Shown: one piece after another, positions 13,101 through 23,004 of the stretch
How the letters are laid out: every line of letters begins with the position of its first letter
Position numbering within the stretch: position 1 is the stretch's first letter
Notes under the pieces: generated by a model
Seen by the model: only the letters and a program-made list of their open reading frames with translations
What the model was told of the DNA's origin: nothing
Database searches by the model: none
Assembly (NCBI GenBank): GCA_002007465.1
Contig: LNAC01000037.1
Span: 1,172,335 to 1,236,334 of the forward strand
Direction: 5' to 3'
DNA length: 64,000 nucleotides
Source: Ailurus styani
Taxonomy: Eukaryota > Chordata > Mammalia > Carnivora > Ailuridae
Translations under genes and position numbers: made by a program

Positions 13101-16100
13101 TTGAAGGTCATCACATGTACTTAGGGAGACACAGGCTAAGACAACACTTCAAAAGATTTTACATTTACACATCAAGATTTTGCCTAGCACAGAAACAGTC
13201 TACAAGAATCAAAACAAACAATCAAGCAAAAGGCAGTAAACCCTGGGGGAGGGGAAAATTTTGATTTTCAGAATGATCACATTTTCAGATTCAAATATCA
13301 ACTTATCAACAAAAAAACACTAGATATACAAATAAACAGGAAAGAATGGCCCATTCAAAGAGGAAAAAAGTAAAAAGAAAAAGAATAAACCTACAGAAAC
13401 CATCCTGGAGAAAGACCAGTTGGCAAACCCAGACTGAAGACTAGACTAAAGACTAAAACAACTATCTTAAAGATGCTCAAAGAACTAAAGGCAAATGTGG
13501 AAAAAGTCAATAAAATAATATATGAACAAAATGGAAATATCAATAAGGAGGTGGGAAAACCTAAGAGAAACCAAAAGAAATTCTGGAGCTGAAAATTACA
13601 ATGATTAAAATGAAAAATTTACTAGGGGGATTCAAAGGTGGATTTGAGCTGAAAGAAATAATCAATAAATTTAAAGTTAAGCCAGTTGAAGTGATCAAAA
13701 GAATGGATAGAGAAAAAGATTGAAGTGAACAAGGCCTAAGGGGTCTGTGAGACATCATCAAGTGGACTAATATATAGATTATAGGAGTCCAAGAAGAGTA
13801 AGATAAAGGGTCAGAGAGATTATATGAAGAAATCATGTCCAAAAACTTTCCAAATTTGACTGAACACATGAATATATAAAGATCCAAGAAGTTCAATGAT
13901 CTCCTAGAAAGATGAACTCAAAGACACCCATACCAAGACATGTTGTAATCAAGCTGTCAAAAGTCAAAGACAAAAGAAAAATGTTGAAAGCCACAAGAGG
14001 TAAGTGAGTCTTAACATACAAGTAATCCCCAATAAGATTATCAGCAGTTTTTAATCAGACACTAGAGATCAGAAAACAGGCCAATATATTTCAAACGCTA
14101 AAAGAAAAAAATCTGTCAACTAAGAATCTGGTATCCACCAATATTGTTCAAATGTGAGGAAGAAATTAAGACACTCTATGCTAATATCTGACAAAATTGT
14201 CTTTAAATTTAAAAAGATTACAAAAGACAAGAAAAGATATTACATATTAATAATTCAAAACACAAGAGAACTCTTAAAATTCAACAATAAAAATGACAAT
14301 CTGATTTAAAAATGGGAAAAGGGATTAATAGACTTTTCTCCAAAAAAATAGCCACACAAAGGGCTGATAAACATATGAAAAGATGCTCAACCTCACTAGT
14401 CACTAGGAAAATGCAAATCAAAACCACAATGAAATATCACCTCACACCCATTAAAATATCTACTATTAAAAAAACAAGAAAACAGAAAATAGCAAGTGTT
14501 GATGAGGATGTGGAGAAATTAGAACAGAAAGGCACTGTTGTTGGAAATATAAAAATGACGTGTTCCGGAAAAGAACTGCCAGGAAACCAGCTTGGCAGTT
14601 CCTCAAAAAATTAAAAATAGAACCATTACATGATTCAGCAGTTACACTTCTGGATATATTTCCAAAAAATTGAAAGCAGTATCTTGAAGATATGTTTGTA
14701 TGCTCATGTTCATAAGCAGCATTATTCACAATAGATAGCTAAAAAGTGGAAGCAACTCAAGTTTCCATCAATGGGTGAAAGATAGCAAAATGTGGCATAT
14801 ATACACAGTAGAATATTATTTGGCTTAAAAAGAAAGGAAATTCTGACCCATGCCACAACATGAATGAACTTTGAAGACATTATGCTAAATGAAATAAATC
14901 AATAACAAAAAGGTAAAAAAAAAACATACAATTCCACTTAAAAGGTAGCTAGAGTAGTTAGAGTAGCCAAATTCATAAATATAGAAGGTATATTCAAAGG
15001 GAATATACCTTCCCTTTGAAGGTCTGCCCAGGGCTGCAGAGATGGGGAAACTGGGAGTTATTATGTTCTTTCCCCAGTTTTACTGAAATATAGTTGATCT
15101 ATAATACTGTGTAAGTTCAAAATATAAAATGTGATGATTTGATACATGTATATTTTAATAAATGTTTACCACAATTAGGTTAGCACATTTTTTAATTAGT
15201 ATAATTACCATTCTAATGTTCTTATTGTGAGAACATTTTTTTTTTTAAAGATTTTATTTATTTATTTCACAGAGGGAGAGAGATTACAAGTAGGCAGAGA
15301 AGCAGGCAGAGAGAGAGAGGGGGAAGCAGGCTCCCCGCTGAGCAGGGAGCCCGATGCGGGCCTCGATCCCAGGACCCTGAGATCATGACCTGAGCCGAAA
15401 GCAGAGGCTTTAACCCACTGAGCCACCCAGGTGCCCTATTGTGAGAACATTTAAAATCTACTCCCATTGTAACTTCCAAGTAAACAATACAATACTGTTA
15501 ACTACAGTCATCATGCTATACATTAGATCTCTGGAATTTATTCCTCTTATAACTAGAAGTTTGTACCCTTTGCTCAACTTTGCCTCATTTCCCCCACCAC
15601 CAGCCCCTGGCAACTACTATTCTTTCTGCTTCCATAAATTCAGCATTTTTAGATTCTACATATAAGTGAGATCATACAGTTTTTGTCTTTCTCTGCCTGG
15701 CTTATTTCACTTAGCATAATGTTCTCAATGTTCATCTATGTTGTTGCAAATGTCAGTATTTCTTTCTTTCTCATGGCTGAATAATGTTCTGTTGAATATA
15801 TGTATATACCACTTTTTTTTAACCATTTATCTGTTGATGGTCATGCAGGTTATTTCCATGGCTTGGCTATTGTAAATAATGCTAAACAGGGGAGCAGATA
15901 TCTTTGAGATTGTGTGGTATGTTCAGATTTTCTCTCTCTTCATGATTTGGTCTTGGTAGGTTGCCTATTTCTAGAAATCCATGGATTTATTTTAGTTGTC
16001 CAATTTGTTGTCATATAATTATTCAAAGTAGTCTCTTAAGATTTTTTTAAAAGATTTTATTCATTTATTTGTCAGAGAGAGAGAGAGAGAGCACAAGCAG

Positions 16101-19100
16101 GCAGAATGGCAGGCAGAGGCAGAGGGAGAAGCAGGCTCCCTGCAGAGCAAGGAGCCCAATCCCAGGACCCTGGGATCATGACCCGAGCCAAAGGCAGCTG
16201 CTTAACCAACTGAGCCACCCAGGCATCCCTCTTACGATTTTTTTTATTTCTGTGGTATCACTTGTAATGTCTCCTCTTTCATTTCTAAAAATATGGAACT
16301 TGCATGTCATCCTTCTGCAAGAGCCATGCTAATCTTCTGTATTGCTCCAATTTTAGCATATTTGCTGCCAAAATGAGCACAGGCAGAATTGTTTAATGGG
16401 TGTAGAGTTTGAATTTTTCTTGATAAACAGTGTTCTGGAAGTGAGTAATGGTGATGGTTGAATTAGCAATACAAATATACGTAATACCACTGACTATACA
16501 TTTAAAAATGGTTAAGATAGTAAACTTTGTATTATGTGTATTTCACCACAAAAAATAAAAATTAGAAAGACCCTTGGATGTTAAGAAAGGGGAAATCTCA
16601 TTCGGGAACTAGTCAGTCTGGAGCAGAGGCATTATTAGGTAAGAAAAGGGAAAGGGGAATTTTAAAAGATGCATCTGAGGTCATAAAAGGTAGAGCTCAG
16701 CACAAGAAGTTAAAAACTTCTTTCAAATTTAATAGACAAAAAGATTTTGAGGACAGAAGTAACATGACCTGAATTTTCTCTAAGATAATAGGCCATTAGG
16801 GTATAGAATGTACTAGAATGATAAGAGACTAAATGTAGGGGATCATTAGGAAGTTGTTGCAAAAGCTCAGATTAAAGGCAACAGGACTGGGCTAGGGCAG
16901 TGCCAGACAGAATGGAAAAATGAAAATACTGGAACACTTGTTAATGTTTGATTTCTTTAATTTTTTTAAGATTTTATTTATTCATTGGAGAGAGAGATGG
17001 AGAGAGAGAAAGCACATGAGCAGGGGGGATAGGCAGAGAGAGAGGGAGAAGCAGACTCTATGCTGAGCAGGGAGCCCAACATGAGGCTTAATCACAGGAC
17101 CTGACCCAGAGATCATGACCTGAGCCAAAGGCAGATGCTTAACCAATCTGAGCCATCCAGGTGTCCCCGATTTCTTTATCCTTTATCATGTTAACAGTAG
17201 TTGTCCCAATAAAGCTATTAAAATGCAATCTTCAAAAGTGAGACCCACTACATGTAACATGTAGCCATATTTATCCTCTATTGGCACAACCTTTAAATAA
17301 TAAATGTTTAATAGTAGGTAGGTTATTGAAGAACAGCTGAGGGGAAAATAACCATTGAATGAGTGGAAATTTAGTGCCATCTGCTGGCAATAGTAGTAAA
17401 AGCTTTGAGTATCAAGATCTACAAATTGGTACAATTAATATAAGGAAAACCATAGCAATTATCTATAAAAACATATCCTTCAAGAAGATCAAGAAGGATG
17501 AGAAACCACATCTAAAATATTATTCTAATGCATTACATATAGAGAATGACTGTGATAGTTTTTCTCCCTTGTTTGCTTCAATTAATGTCTGAAAGACAGA
17601 TGTAAACACGACACATCAAACTTTGAAACATATTTAGCCCAAGTTTTTTCAGATCACCATAATTGGCAGAATATATTGGTACATGAAATACAAATCTGGT
17701 GTTTGGTATTTCTTAAACAGTCCTGATTACATATTTCCCTTTTGTCTCTATTAATCTTGTAAGTGCATAATATATTCGAATATATGTACATGTAAACCAC
17801 ATTTTTCAGACTGTTTGGTATACCCAGGAAAGATTACAAAATGTCTTGATAGAACACACACCCATATGACCTACTCCCTCACTTCTTCCAAGTCTTTGCT
17901 AGATGTCACCATGAAGCCAACTGATGACCAAAAATTTAAGCCCCATGCTGGCTGCCATATTCACCGGTTCTGCTTTGTTTTTATCCATAACATTTACCTT
18001 TACTATATGTCATAGATAAGTAGATAGATAATAGGTAACTAAATAGATAGATATTATTTTTCTTCATTGACTATCTCCCCACCCTAAAATACAAGCTCCA
18101 AGAAGATAGATTTTTAACCTGTTTTGTCCACCCTACTGTCCAGAATAGTGACTGTATATAATAGGTACACACACACAAAATTGGTAAATAAATAAATAAA
18201 TGAAGGCAAGGAATGGAGATGCTATTAGCTGATAGAAAATAGGAAAGGCAATCAGACTCCTTGAAATGGAATGCATGGAACAGCCTGGTGGGGATTTTCA
18301 GGAGGCCCTTGGAAATTTGGTTCTAGGAAAAAGTCATTCAGATACAAGTGAAGTCAACACATGATGGAAACTCACACAGACTGCTTGCCCTTTAGAAACT
18401 GAAAATCTGGCATGAGAGGTGGTAAAATAAAAACAATTATGATACAATGAAATATGAAGAAAGTAAATGATAAAGATAAATAATACTGAACTTGTTAAAA
18501 TCGAGCAGTTACAGTAGAGTTAGTGTGGTTTGGAGAGCAGTTCCAAAAAAGGAGTTCCTATGATGTTAGCAATAGTGCCTTTAGAAAGAAGTAAGATAGC
18601 TGAGATGATTCTCGTAGATATATAAGGTATTGCTTTGTCTACATGGAAAATAATAGTGCTACTTTCATCACACATCCTATTTCTTTAGTCTGGACTTGAT
18701 TTAAACCACTTTTTAAAACACAGTTCTGCTACATCAACAGTCACCTTAAGCTCTTGGGATTTCATACACATTAAGCTCATTTAGCCATCTTATTAATGTA
18801 AAAGGAAAATTTTTAATCCTAAACTAACACATGCCTCTATTTTGCCATTTTCTCACTCAGTTTTCAAATTACAGGCCCACGTAGGGCAACAATTTTTCTT
18901 CACTGGTAAGACTGGTAAGTCAGAAGACCAGAGTTTGATTCTGGTTCTCCCACTAACCAACTACGCCTGTAACCGTACGCAAGTTATGCTGTTGTCTCTC
19001 CAGAATCCTTCCCTCAGTGGAAATACATTCGCATTGAATTTGATGATTTCTATGTTACCTTCCAGCACTGATTTCTGTGATTTCACAATTCATATCACTT

Positions 19101-20881
19101 TCCAAATAAATGTATCCACAGAAGATGAAAAATAAAACTACCTCGAACTTAGAGTCGATGGTGGGTCTTACGCGGTGATCTACTACAAAGTCTCCCAAGT
19201 AAAGTAAGTTCATGTTCATGATTGGATTGTCCACCACCTGTTTGGGATTACCTTTTAGGATTTGTACAAGGGATCCAGTTCACTCCAGGGTCTGGGATAT
19301 CCTCCAGGTATGGGTAGATGGTTTCCCTGCTAAAGTTCCAGCCATAAATACCATCTTCTGGAGTCACAATAATACGTGCACCCTGTTAAATGTAGCTTAA
19401 TTAAAATATTTCTCAGATAAGCAAACAATCCAAGACAGGGTCTGTAAGGGGACCTGAGGAACTGAATGGATGAACAACTGCCATCCAGACCTTTTTTTTC
19501 CCTTTCAATCTTAATTCTTTGTTTTCTATATTTTTATAATTTATTTTCTTTGCACAACTGCATTGTCTAATTCCACCATCACCATTTCTATATAACATTT
19601 GCATTCTTTCATAAACATCAGTAGCTTTCCAGGTTATTCACAGTGTTGCTATCCACTGTAGTTGTTATGCCTAAACCCAACTCTTCTCAAAATCACCTCC
19701 CTCCCTGGACTTTGGGTAGATGTTATGCCTGAGTGTCACGGGATTGATTTATACTCAAATTCTCTGTTCGACTTCCTGCTCCACTCCAGCCTTCCCTGCT
19801 CTGCATCCTGCAAAAGTGATTCTGGCTTCTCAGAAGGAGGGCACTCAGACACTGGTTCCCCTAAAAGGTGCCAAGCCCAGAGGTACACCCCAGGCTCACC
19901 TGGGCACCTCCAGATAGGAGAGTCACCCCGAAAGCTGCAGCCTTTAAGAAAACAGTTGGATGAAAAAGAACTTCAAAATTCTTAATAATCTTTAAAATGT
20001 TTATATTGTCCAAGAATGCGTATTGGTAGATATAAGTTATATACATGTATTCATGACTCAGCCCGTTTCACATAGTCCTCCTCTACACCTGATCTACAAA
20101 TACCTTGTTTAAATCCTATCCACTCAAACCGCACGCACACTTATACTTAACCCTTCATTCAACTCAAGGACTTACTATGCATTAATATACAGTTTATCTT
20201 GTAACTAGAATGCAGTATGAAGTACATAATACATCTTGTTAAGTAATTTGCAACTTAACTTTATTTTGATGCTATGAACTAATCCAAAAACCTGCACAAG
20301 CTTAGGACCACAAAAGTACTGATCCTCTGAACACAGCACCTGGTCCTGACCCATTTGCCCTCCACCCTCCATGTGTAGCAAGAGAGCAGCAAAGTTGTGG
20401 AATGTACAGCAAGTTCCTCAAAGGTCTGCTGCTCCTTCATGATGATGAAGCCATTCTTTTCTTAACTTGGTCTCACTATTAGGGAAGTGTAATAGAGCCC
20501 TTGCTGTAATAATTTTGGGAAGGAGATAGGAGTCTGATTGTACAACAAAGTTGTTGGTTACCCGGACACATATGTCTTCCAAAAGTATAACTGAACCTGA
20601 CAGGGACCCTGTCTCCTACGACCCCACCCCTTCTCCTGGTGGAATCCAGCACACTTGAGAGACGGTACCTGGTCTGCTGCTGAAGTGACCGCTGCACCTA
20701 AAAGATCCAGATTTCGGTTCATTAATGCTAACGCTGCTTCATGGGACACTGGTATCAGGGTGGCATTAGGCAGTATCACTGCATGTTCATAAACAGCTGC
20801 AATAAATGTATCCTGAGAGCTGACTTTGAAGACACAGAAAACTGAAACCACCACACGAGCCAGCAACCGAGAGGTGATCAT
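987..20881 (-). CDS. VNN1: VNN1, pantetheinase (vanin-1), complete seven-exon gene
   Basis: Vanin-1 hydrolyses the amide bond of pantetheine to give pantothenate (vitamin B5) and cysteamine at the cell surface. Joining exons 20669-20881, 19252-19382, 11742-11934, 10570-10861, 9768-10126, 2134-2304 and 987-1169 gives 1542 nt: 513 codons plus TAG, the same length I recall for human VNN1. All introns are GT-AG and phases agree. Residues 1-22 form a signal peptide before QDTF. The nitrilase-fold triad is present: Glu80 ([10 protein letters not shown]), Lys179 (RYHK) and Cys212 (FTCFD). N-glycosylation sequons lie at 39, 147, 315 and 353. A vanin C-terminal domain follows, then a hydrophobic tail at about 498-513 with small residues at 488-490, as expected for a GPI anchor. 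An ATTAAA on the minus strand at 950-955 is a possible early polyadenylation signal. No lesion was seen. Orthology rests on the NVPK, SNIH and [13 protein letters not shown] segments and on the 3'-most position in the cluster. Confidence 0.95.
2134..2304 (-). CDS. VNN1: VNN1 coding exon 6
   Basis: 171 nt (57 codons, phase 0 at both ends) between acceptor tttcctag| and donor TTTCAG|gtaaga. It encodes [17 protein letters not shown], then the [19 protein letters not shown] strand of the vanin C-terminal domain. It has no internal ATG and is easily missed by ORF callers. Confidence 0.92.
3685..4053. mobile_element. Palindromic MITE, interrupted by a retrocopy
   Basis: 'ttttagtataagtatgtccc' and 'ttgcatgggacatactta' form the centre of a palindromic MITE. 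Its arms appear at about 3685-3760 and, after an insertion, at about 3995-4053 ('gggcatcctatactttgat'). A second copy lies at 9540-9740. Confidence 0.6.
3817..3991 (+). pseudogene. Processed retrocopy 3' end (parent unknown)
   Basis: Unique sequence ends with a polyadenylation signal and tail (CAATAAAATGG followed by A-rich tract from 3939). A frame reads [13 protein letters not shown] then TGA, resembling a C-terminus plus a short 3' UTR. It splits the MITE, with TTTGTTG-like repeats at both edges. I could not identify the parent mRNA. Confidence 0.5.
4472..4669 (+). mobile_element. Can-SINE, VNN1 intron 5
   Basis: tRNA-derived head 'ggtgcctgggtggctcag', CT-rich body and 'aaataaataatctttaaa' tail. 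Diverged copy. Confidence 0.85.
5200..5860 (+). mobile_element. Old LTR (ERV-type), partial
   Basis: 'aatgaagcctccataaaaat', 'gttcagagagatttcaggtt', a 'gcaataaattctta' polyadenylation-like stretch and 'gtcttgtgggactgagccct' fit an old mammalian LTR. The same family is split around the provirus at 28484-28657 and 40995-41127. Edges are approximate. Confidence 0.55.
6195..6345 (-). mobile_element. MIR element
   Basis: 'aacatttattgaggactttc' and 'atgtgctgggaacagtgcta' are the inverse MIR 3' half. Confidence 0.8.
6346..6570 (+). mobile_element. L2-type 3' end
   Basis: 'gtgtcttgctcatcttaata' and 'cattacataaatatttggtg' resemble the end of L2. Confidence 0.5.
7672..7875 (-). mobile_element. Can-SINE, VNN1 intron 5
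   Basis: Inverse copy from a poly-T/'ttttatttatttatttattt' tail to 'gagccacccaggcgct'. Confidence 0.88.
7980..8567 (+). mobile_element. L2 LINE 3' region
   Basis: 'ccaatcttt...' type L2 3' ORF remnants lead to 'actacatagtaggcactcaa'. Minus-strand ORFs here are chance. Confidence 0.6.
9540..9740. mobile_element. Palindromic MITE, second copy
   Basis: 'ttatctgaaattcaaattca' and 'ggtgtcctgtattttatctt', with the opposite arm at about 9590-9615. It ends about 28 bases from the VNN1 exon 5 donor. Confidence 0.55.
9768..10126 (-). CDS. VNN1: VNN1 coding exon 5
   Basis: 359 nt between acceptor actttcag| and donor TTACAG|gtaatg. It begins GSGIYAPDS, carries sequons NWT and NYT, the FFDEFTF motif and the cysteine-rich [13 protein letters not shown] segment, and ends VEGTYYLQ. 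It forms the junction of the nitrilase domain and the vanin C-terminal domain. Confidence 0.94.
10570..10861 (-). CDS. VNN1: VNN1 coding exon 4 (nucleophile Cys)
   Basis: 292 nt between acceptor ttattacag| and donor ATGACAG|gtaatg. It starts [13 protein letters not shown]. The nucleophile is the cysteine of [11 protein letters not shown] (residue 212), followed by [20 protein letters not shown] and the [15 protein letters not shown] strand of the nitrilase fold. It ends one base into a codon completed by exon 5. Confidence 0.95.
11450..11648 (+). mobile_element. Can-SINE, VNN1 intron 3
   Basis: Full-length copy with perfect target duplications AAAGTGTGCTTATT at 11436-11449 and 11649-11662. 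It lies 93 bases from exon 3. Confidence 0.95.
11742..11934 (-). CDS. VNN1: VNN1 coding exon 3 (catalytic Lys)
   Basis: 193 nt between acceptor tatcag| and donor CATAAG|gtaaaa. It encodes [15 protein letters not shown], the [12 protein letters not shown] segment with a glycosylation sequon, and ends ARYHK, where the lysine (179) is the catalytic proton donor. It ends in phase 0. Confidence 0.94.
12165..12358 (-). mobile_element. Can-SINE, VNN1 intron 2
   Basis: Inverse copy flanked by CCATGTATTTTTTT on both sides. Confidence 0.9.
12545..15057 (+). mobile_element. Ancient LINE-1 (L1M/HAL1-like), 5' and main part
   Basis: It begins with 'gggaagatggcagagtagga', typical of an old L1 5' region, continues through ORF1-like sequence (about 13300-14200), then ORF2 3' end and 3' UTR (14312-15057). 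Many stops interrupt all frames. It is cut at about 15057 by the U6-L1 chimera and resumes at 16381. It lies in VNN1 intron 2. Confidence 0.7.
12905..12931. repeat. (CAC)n microsatellite
   Basis: About nine CAC trinucleotide units inside the ancient L1. Confidence 0.9.
15239..15436 (-). mobile_element. Can-SINE inserted in L1
   Basis: Target duplications TATTGTGAGAACATTT at 15223-15238 and 15437-15452 are perfect. Confidence 0.95.
16048..16228 (-). mobile_element. Can-SINE inserted in L1
   Basis: Inverse copy flanked by CTCTTA(A/C)GATTTTTT repeats. Confidence 0.9.
16287..16380 (-). pseudogene. RNU6: U6 snRNA pseudogene (5' end of a U6-L1 chimera)
   Basis: On the minus strand it starts GTGCTC at 16380, continues with CTAAAATTGGA, AGATTAGCATGGC and GGATGACA, and ends CCATATTTTT. 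This follows the U6 snRNA from its first base to its oligo-U tail, with about 12 bases lost and several substitutions. It abuts L1-derived sequence directly at the tail. Confidence 0.85.
16381..16560 (+). mobile_element. Ancient LINE-1, 3' terminal remainder
   Basis: The sequence 'ttgtttaatgggtgtagag' through 'aaaaatggttaagatagtaa' to an A-rich end continues the L1 3' UTR that breaks off at about 15057. Confidence 0.6.
16960..17167 (-). mobile_element. Can-SINE, VNN1 intron 2
   Basis: Inverse copy flanked by GATTTCTTTA. Confidence 0.88.
17168..18064. other. Intron 2 stretch without recognised element
   Basis: A/T-rich sequence with short ORFs on both strands and a few GATA-type tetranucleotides near 18013-18052. 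I see no gene or clear repeat in it. Confidence 0.5.
18065..18210 (+). mobile_element. L2-type 3' end
   Basis: 'tacaagctccaagaagatag', 'tgtccagaatagtgactgta' and 'aaataaataaataaatgaag' follow the L2 3' end pattern. Confidence 0.5.
18211..18894. other. Intron 2 stretch without recognised element
   Basis: A/T-rich sequence with no convincing gene or repeat. Confidence 0.5.
18895..19040 (+). mobile_element. MIR element fragment
   Basis: 'cagagtttgattctggttct' followed by 'cccactaaccaacta' resembles the MIR tRNA-related and core parts, about 210 bases from exon 2. Confidence 0.55.
19252..19382 (-). CDS. VNN1: VNN1 coding exon 2 (catalytic Glu)
   Basis: 131 nt between acceptor ttaacag| and donor AAAAG|gtaatc. 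It begins [15 protein letters not shown], carrying the general-base glutamate (residue 80), and runs through [17 protein letters not shown]. The last codon is split 2+1 with exon 3. Confidence 0.93.
19390..20660. other. VNN1 intron 1, no recognised element
   Basis: Apparently single-copy intronic sequence between exons 2 and 1. Several ORFs of 60-107 codons on both strands look like chance; none has a recognisable domain. Confidence 0.5.
20669..20881 (-). CDS. VNN1: VNN1 coding exon 1 (signal peptide, start codon)
   Basis: Seventy-one codons in phase 0 from ATG at 20881-20879 to the donor CAG|gtaccg. The chosen ATG places a hydrophobic signal peptide (about residues 4-20) directly before QDTF, the usual vanin mature start. 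The frame is open 21 codons further upstream to another ATG at 20944, but that would bury the signal peptide, so I reject it. The exon includes the [14 protein letters not shown] segment typical of vanins. Confidence 0.93.
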
Positions 20882-20944
20882 GCTGAAGTCCAGTGACTGC
20901 TGATAAACAGAGCCAGTCCTGACATGGATAGAGAGAAAACACAA

Positions 20945-20990
20945 TTAATCATGTGATTCCTGGGACTTAGTACCTTATAAATTATAAAAT
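20945..20990 (-). promoter_or_regulatory. Candidate VNN1 core promoter (TATA-like)
   Basis: On the minus strand the segment 20973-20979 reads TATAAGG inside an A/T-rich stretch, about 92 bases upstream of the VNN1 ATG. A start site some 30 bases downstream would give a 5' UTR of about 65 nt. This is sequence resemblance only; liver and epithelial factor sites were not assessed. Confidence 0.35.
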
Positions 20991-21099
20991 CTATTTGAAG
21001 CAAGCGTTATGGTATTGCATCGTAGGTACGGATATAAACAAATCTTACATAACAAAGGACTCATTGCAGGGATTTGTGAGGATCTAATAAGGAAATGTA

Positions 21100-21520
21100 T
21101 GGTTTAGTTTTCTAGGGTTATCATCACAAAGTCCCCCAAACCAGGCAGTTTAAACAAAAGAAATTTATTATCTCATCGTTCTAGAGGCAAGAAGTTTCAG
21201 ATCAAAGTGTCAGTGGAGTTGATTCTCCCAGAGGATGGCAAGGGAAGAATCTGTTCAAGCCCCCCCACACACACTCTCTGAAAAAATGGCTCTCTTTTCC
21301 TTGTGTCTGCACATGGTACTCTCGCTGTGTGCCATGGCTGAGTCCAAATTTTCCCTTCTTTCAAGGACATCACTGATTTAGTGCCCACCTTACTTCAGAA
21401 TGACCTCATCTTAACTTCTCTCTGAAACAATCTTATTTCCAAATAAGGTCACATTCTAAGGTACAGGTGATTGGAGCCAGAACTGGTATGATCACACTAA
21501 CTTTCATTAACTAATTGCCA
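21100..21520 (+). mobile_element. Old interspersed repeat (LTR/MaLR-like)
   Basis: 'ttagttttctagggttatca', 'aaagaaatttattatctcat' and 'taaggtcacattctaaggta' match a common ancient mammalian repeat whose name I cannot give with certainty. It lies upstream of VNN1. Confidence 0.5.
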
Positions 21521-22234
21521 GACACTCTGTGTGGACAAGCTTAAGAGTTAAAAACTTAGGGAGGTCCCAGTATCAGAGAGGCCCTTACATTTTTGTGAGT
21601 TTTACCTCTGGGAACCCTACCAGGTCTTCTGGGAGAACAGTGGAGACAAAATCCCTCGGCCTCCTGGTTCCTACAGGGGGAGGGGAAAATATGCCCAACT
21701 TTGAAATGAGCCCAGAGCATTTTGTTCTCCTTAACAAAAGGTTGCCCTCAAGGGAAACCATTTACCAGAGTCTAATTAATCTGGGGAAAGGGAAGTTTCA
21801 ACCTGAAACTATAGCCCTTCTAGCCTTCCTGTCTCAACCAAGGGGAAAAGAAAGAAGTTGAGAAGCACTAGTGAAGGTCACAGCCCAGAGGCACAGGCTC
21901 AAGACATGACAGAAATTTAATCACTGGACTAACTAACCCTTCCCCTGTCCTCATGTGTTACCACCTCATCAATCTATAATTTGTGGCCTACGTAGCATAT
22001 ACTAGTCAAGAGAAGGTCTTCAGATGAAAAACTGCAGTTCTTGGAGTAGAATGCGATTGGCTGAAACTGTAACTGGTTGGGGACCAACAACCTCTACTGT
22101 GGTACCTGATGTGTCCCCTGATCACTACTGCCATTGCATCTGCTTTGCTAAGCCACCTACCAAGCGTCAAGCTCCCCAAATGTAGCCTTTCTGCTCATAT
22201 AGAAGAGAGAGCATGGGGAAATGGCCTCTGTGGG
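21521..22234. other. Intergenic, no recognised gene
   Basis: Contains a 110-codon plus-strand ORF (21529-21861) with no recognisable domain; probably part of an old repeat. Confidence 0.4.
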
Positions 22235-23004
22235 GAAGAAACAATTTCCTTCTACCCTTCACGATCTTCCAGCCGGTCTAGGGATTAAATTGACATGACA
22301 TTAACAGGAAAAAAATAATATAATTTCATTGAGTGTGCATGGAGGCCCCCAAATGAAATTGAGACCTACAGAAATAACCAAAGCAGGCAGTTTTCATAGT
22401 TTTTAGACAAAGAGACAATAAATCTGTGAAGAATTGACAGGACAAGGAAACTTAACTTGGAGAGCTTCAATTATTAAGGGACTCTAAACAGAATTTGGGC
22501 TGGGGTAGTAAATTAGTAAAAGTAACAGGGGTTGTTTATATGGCCTTTTTGGCTCTAAATTTTCTGTCTCCAGTGATAAGGACCTCTTTCCCTCCTGGTA
22601 TGGACAGGCTACCTTGCACATGAGAGATTTATTTCTTGTTTGCTGGAGACAAAGCTGGGGGGCATGGACAGGTGTCAGAATATTCTTTTTGCATTGGTTG
22701 TTTCTTAAGTAACTTTCATTTAAAATAATGTGCCAGGGTGCCTGGGTGGCTCAGTGGGTTAAAGCCTCTGCCTTCAGTTCAGGTCATGATCTCAGAGTCC
22801 TGGGATCGAGGCCCACATCGGGCTCCCTGCTCAGCAGGGAGCCTGCTTCCTCCTCTCTCTGCCTGCCTGCCTCTCTGCCTACTTGTGATCTCTCTCGGTG
22901 TCAAATAAATAAATAAAATCTTTAAAAATAATAATAAATAAAATAAAATAAAATAATGTGCCAAAGTGTCACGTTTTGGGGTGGCCTGCTCTTGGTCCCT
23001 ATAG
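22235..23004 (-). mobile_element. Carnivore ERV LTR (family C), with SINE
   Basis: Read on the minus strand it starts near 'ctatagggaccaagagcagg' and shares long stretches (for example 'gacaataaatctgtgaagaa' and 'aacagaatttgggctgggg' on the plus strand) with 27900-28395. A Can-SINE at 22735-22950 interrupts it. Confidence 0.65.
22735..22950 (+). mobile_element. Can-SINE inserted in an LTR
   Basis: Flanked by AAAATAATGTGCC on both sides. Confidence 0.93.

Larger units (their letters stand above)
15060..16286 (-). mobile_element. LINE-1 fragment (ORF2 piece plus 3' UTR), joined to U6
   Basis: Reading down the minus strand from the U6 tail come an L1 ORF2-like piece (about 15890-16286) and then the inverse of the familiar L1 3' region (15060-15890, with 'tttactgaaatatagttgatc' and 'cattagatctctggaattta' on the plus strand). 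Two younger SINEs (15239-15436, 16048-16228) interrupt it. Edges are approximate. Confidence 0.7.

Noticed and set aside
13561..13896. 111-codon minus-strand ORF
   Set aside because: It is antisense to ORF1-like sequence of an ancient L1.
16287..16380. Functional U6 snRNA gene
   Set aside because: It has internal deletions, lacks any recognisable upstream PSE/TATA arrangement, and is fused to L1 sequence.
20879..20944. Upstream in-frame ATG at 20944 as the VNN1 start
   Set aside because: It would add 21 residues before the signal peptide, unlike other vanins; it is more likely 5' UTR.
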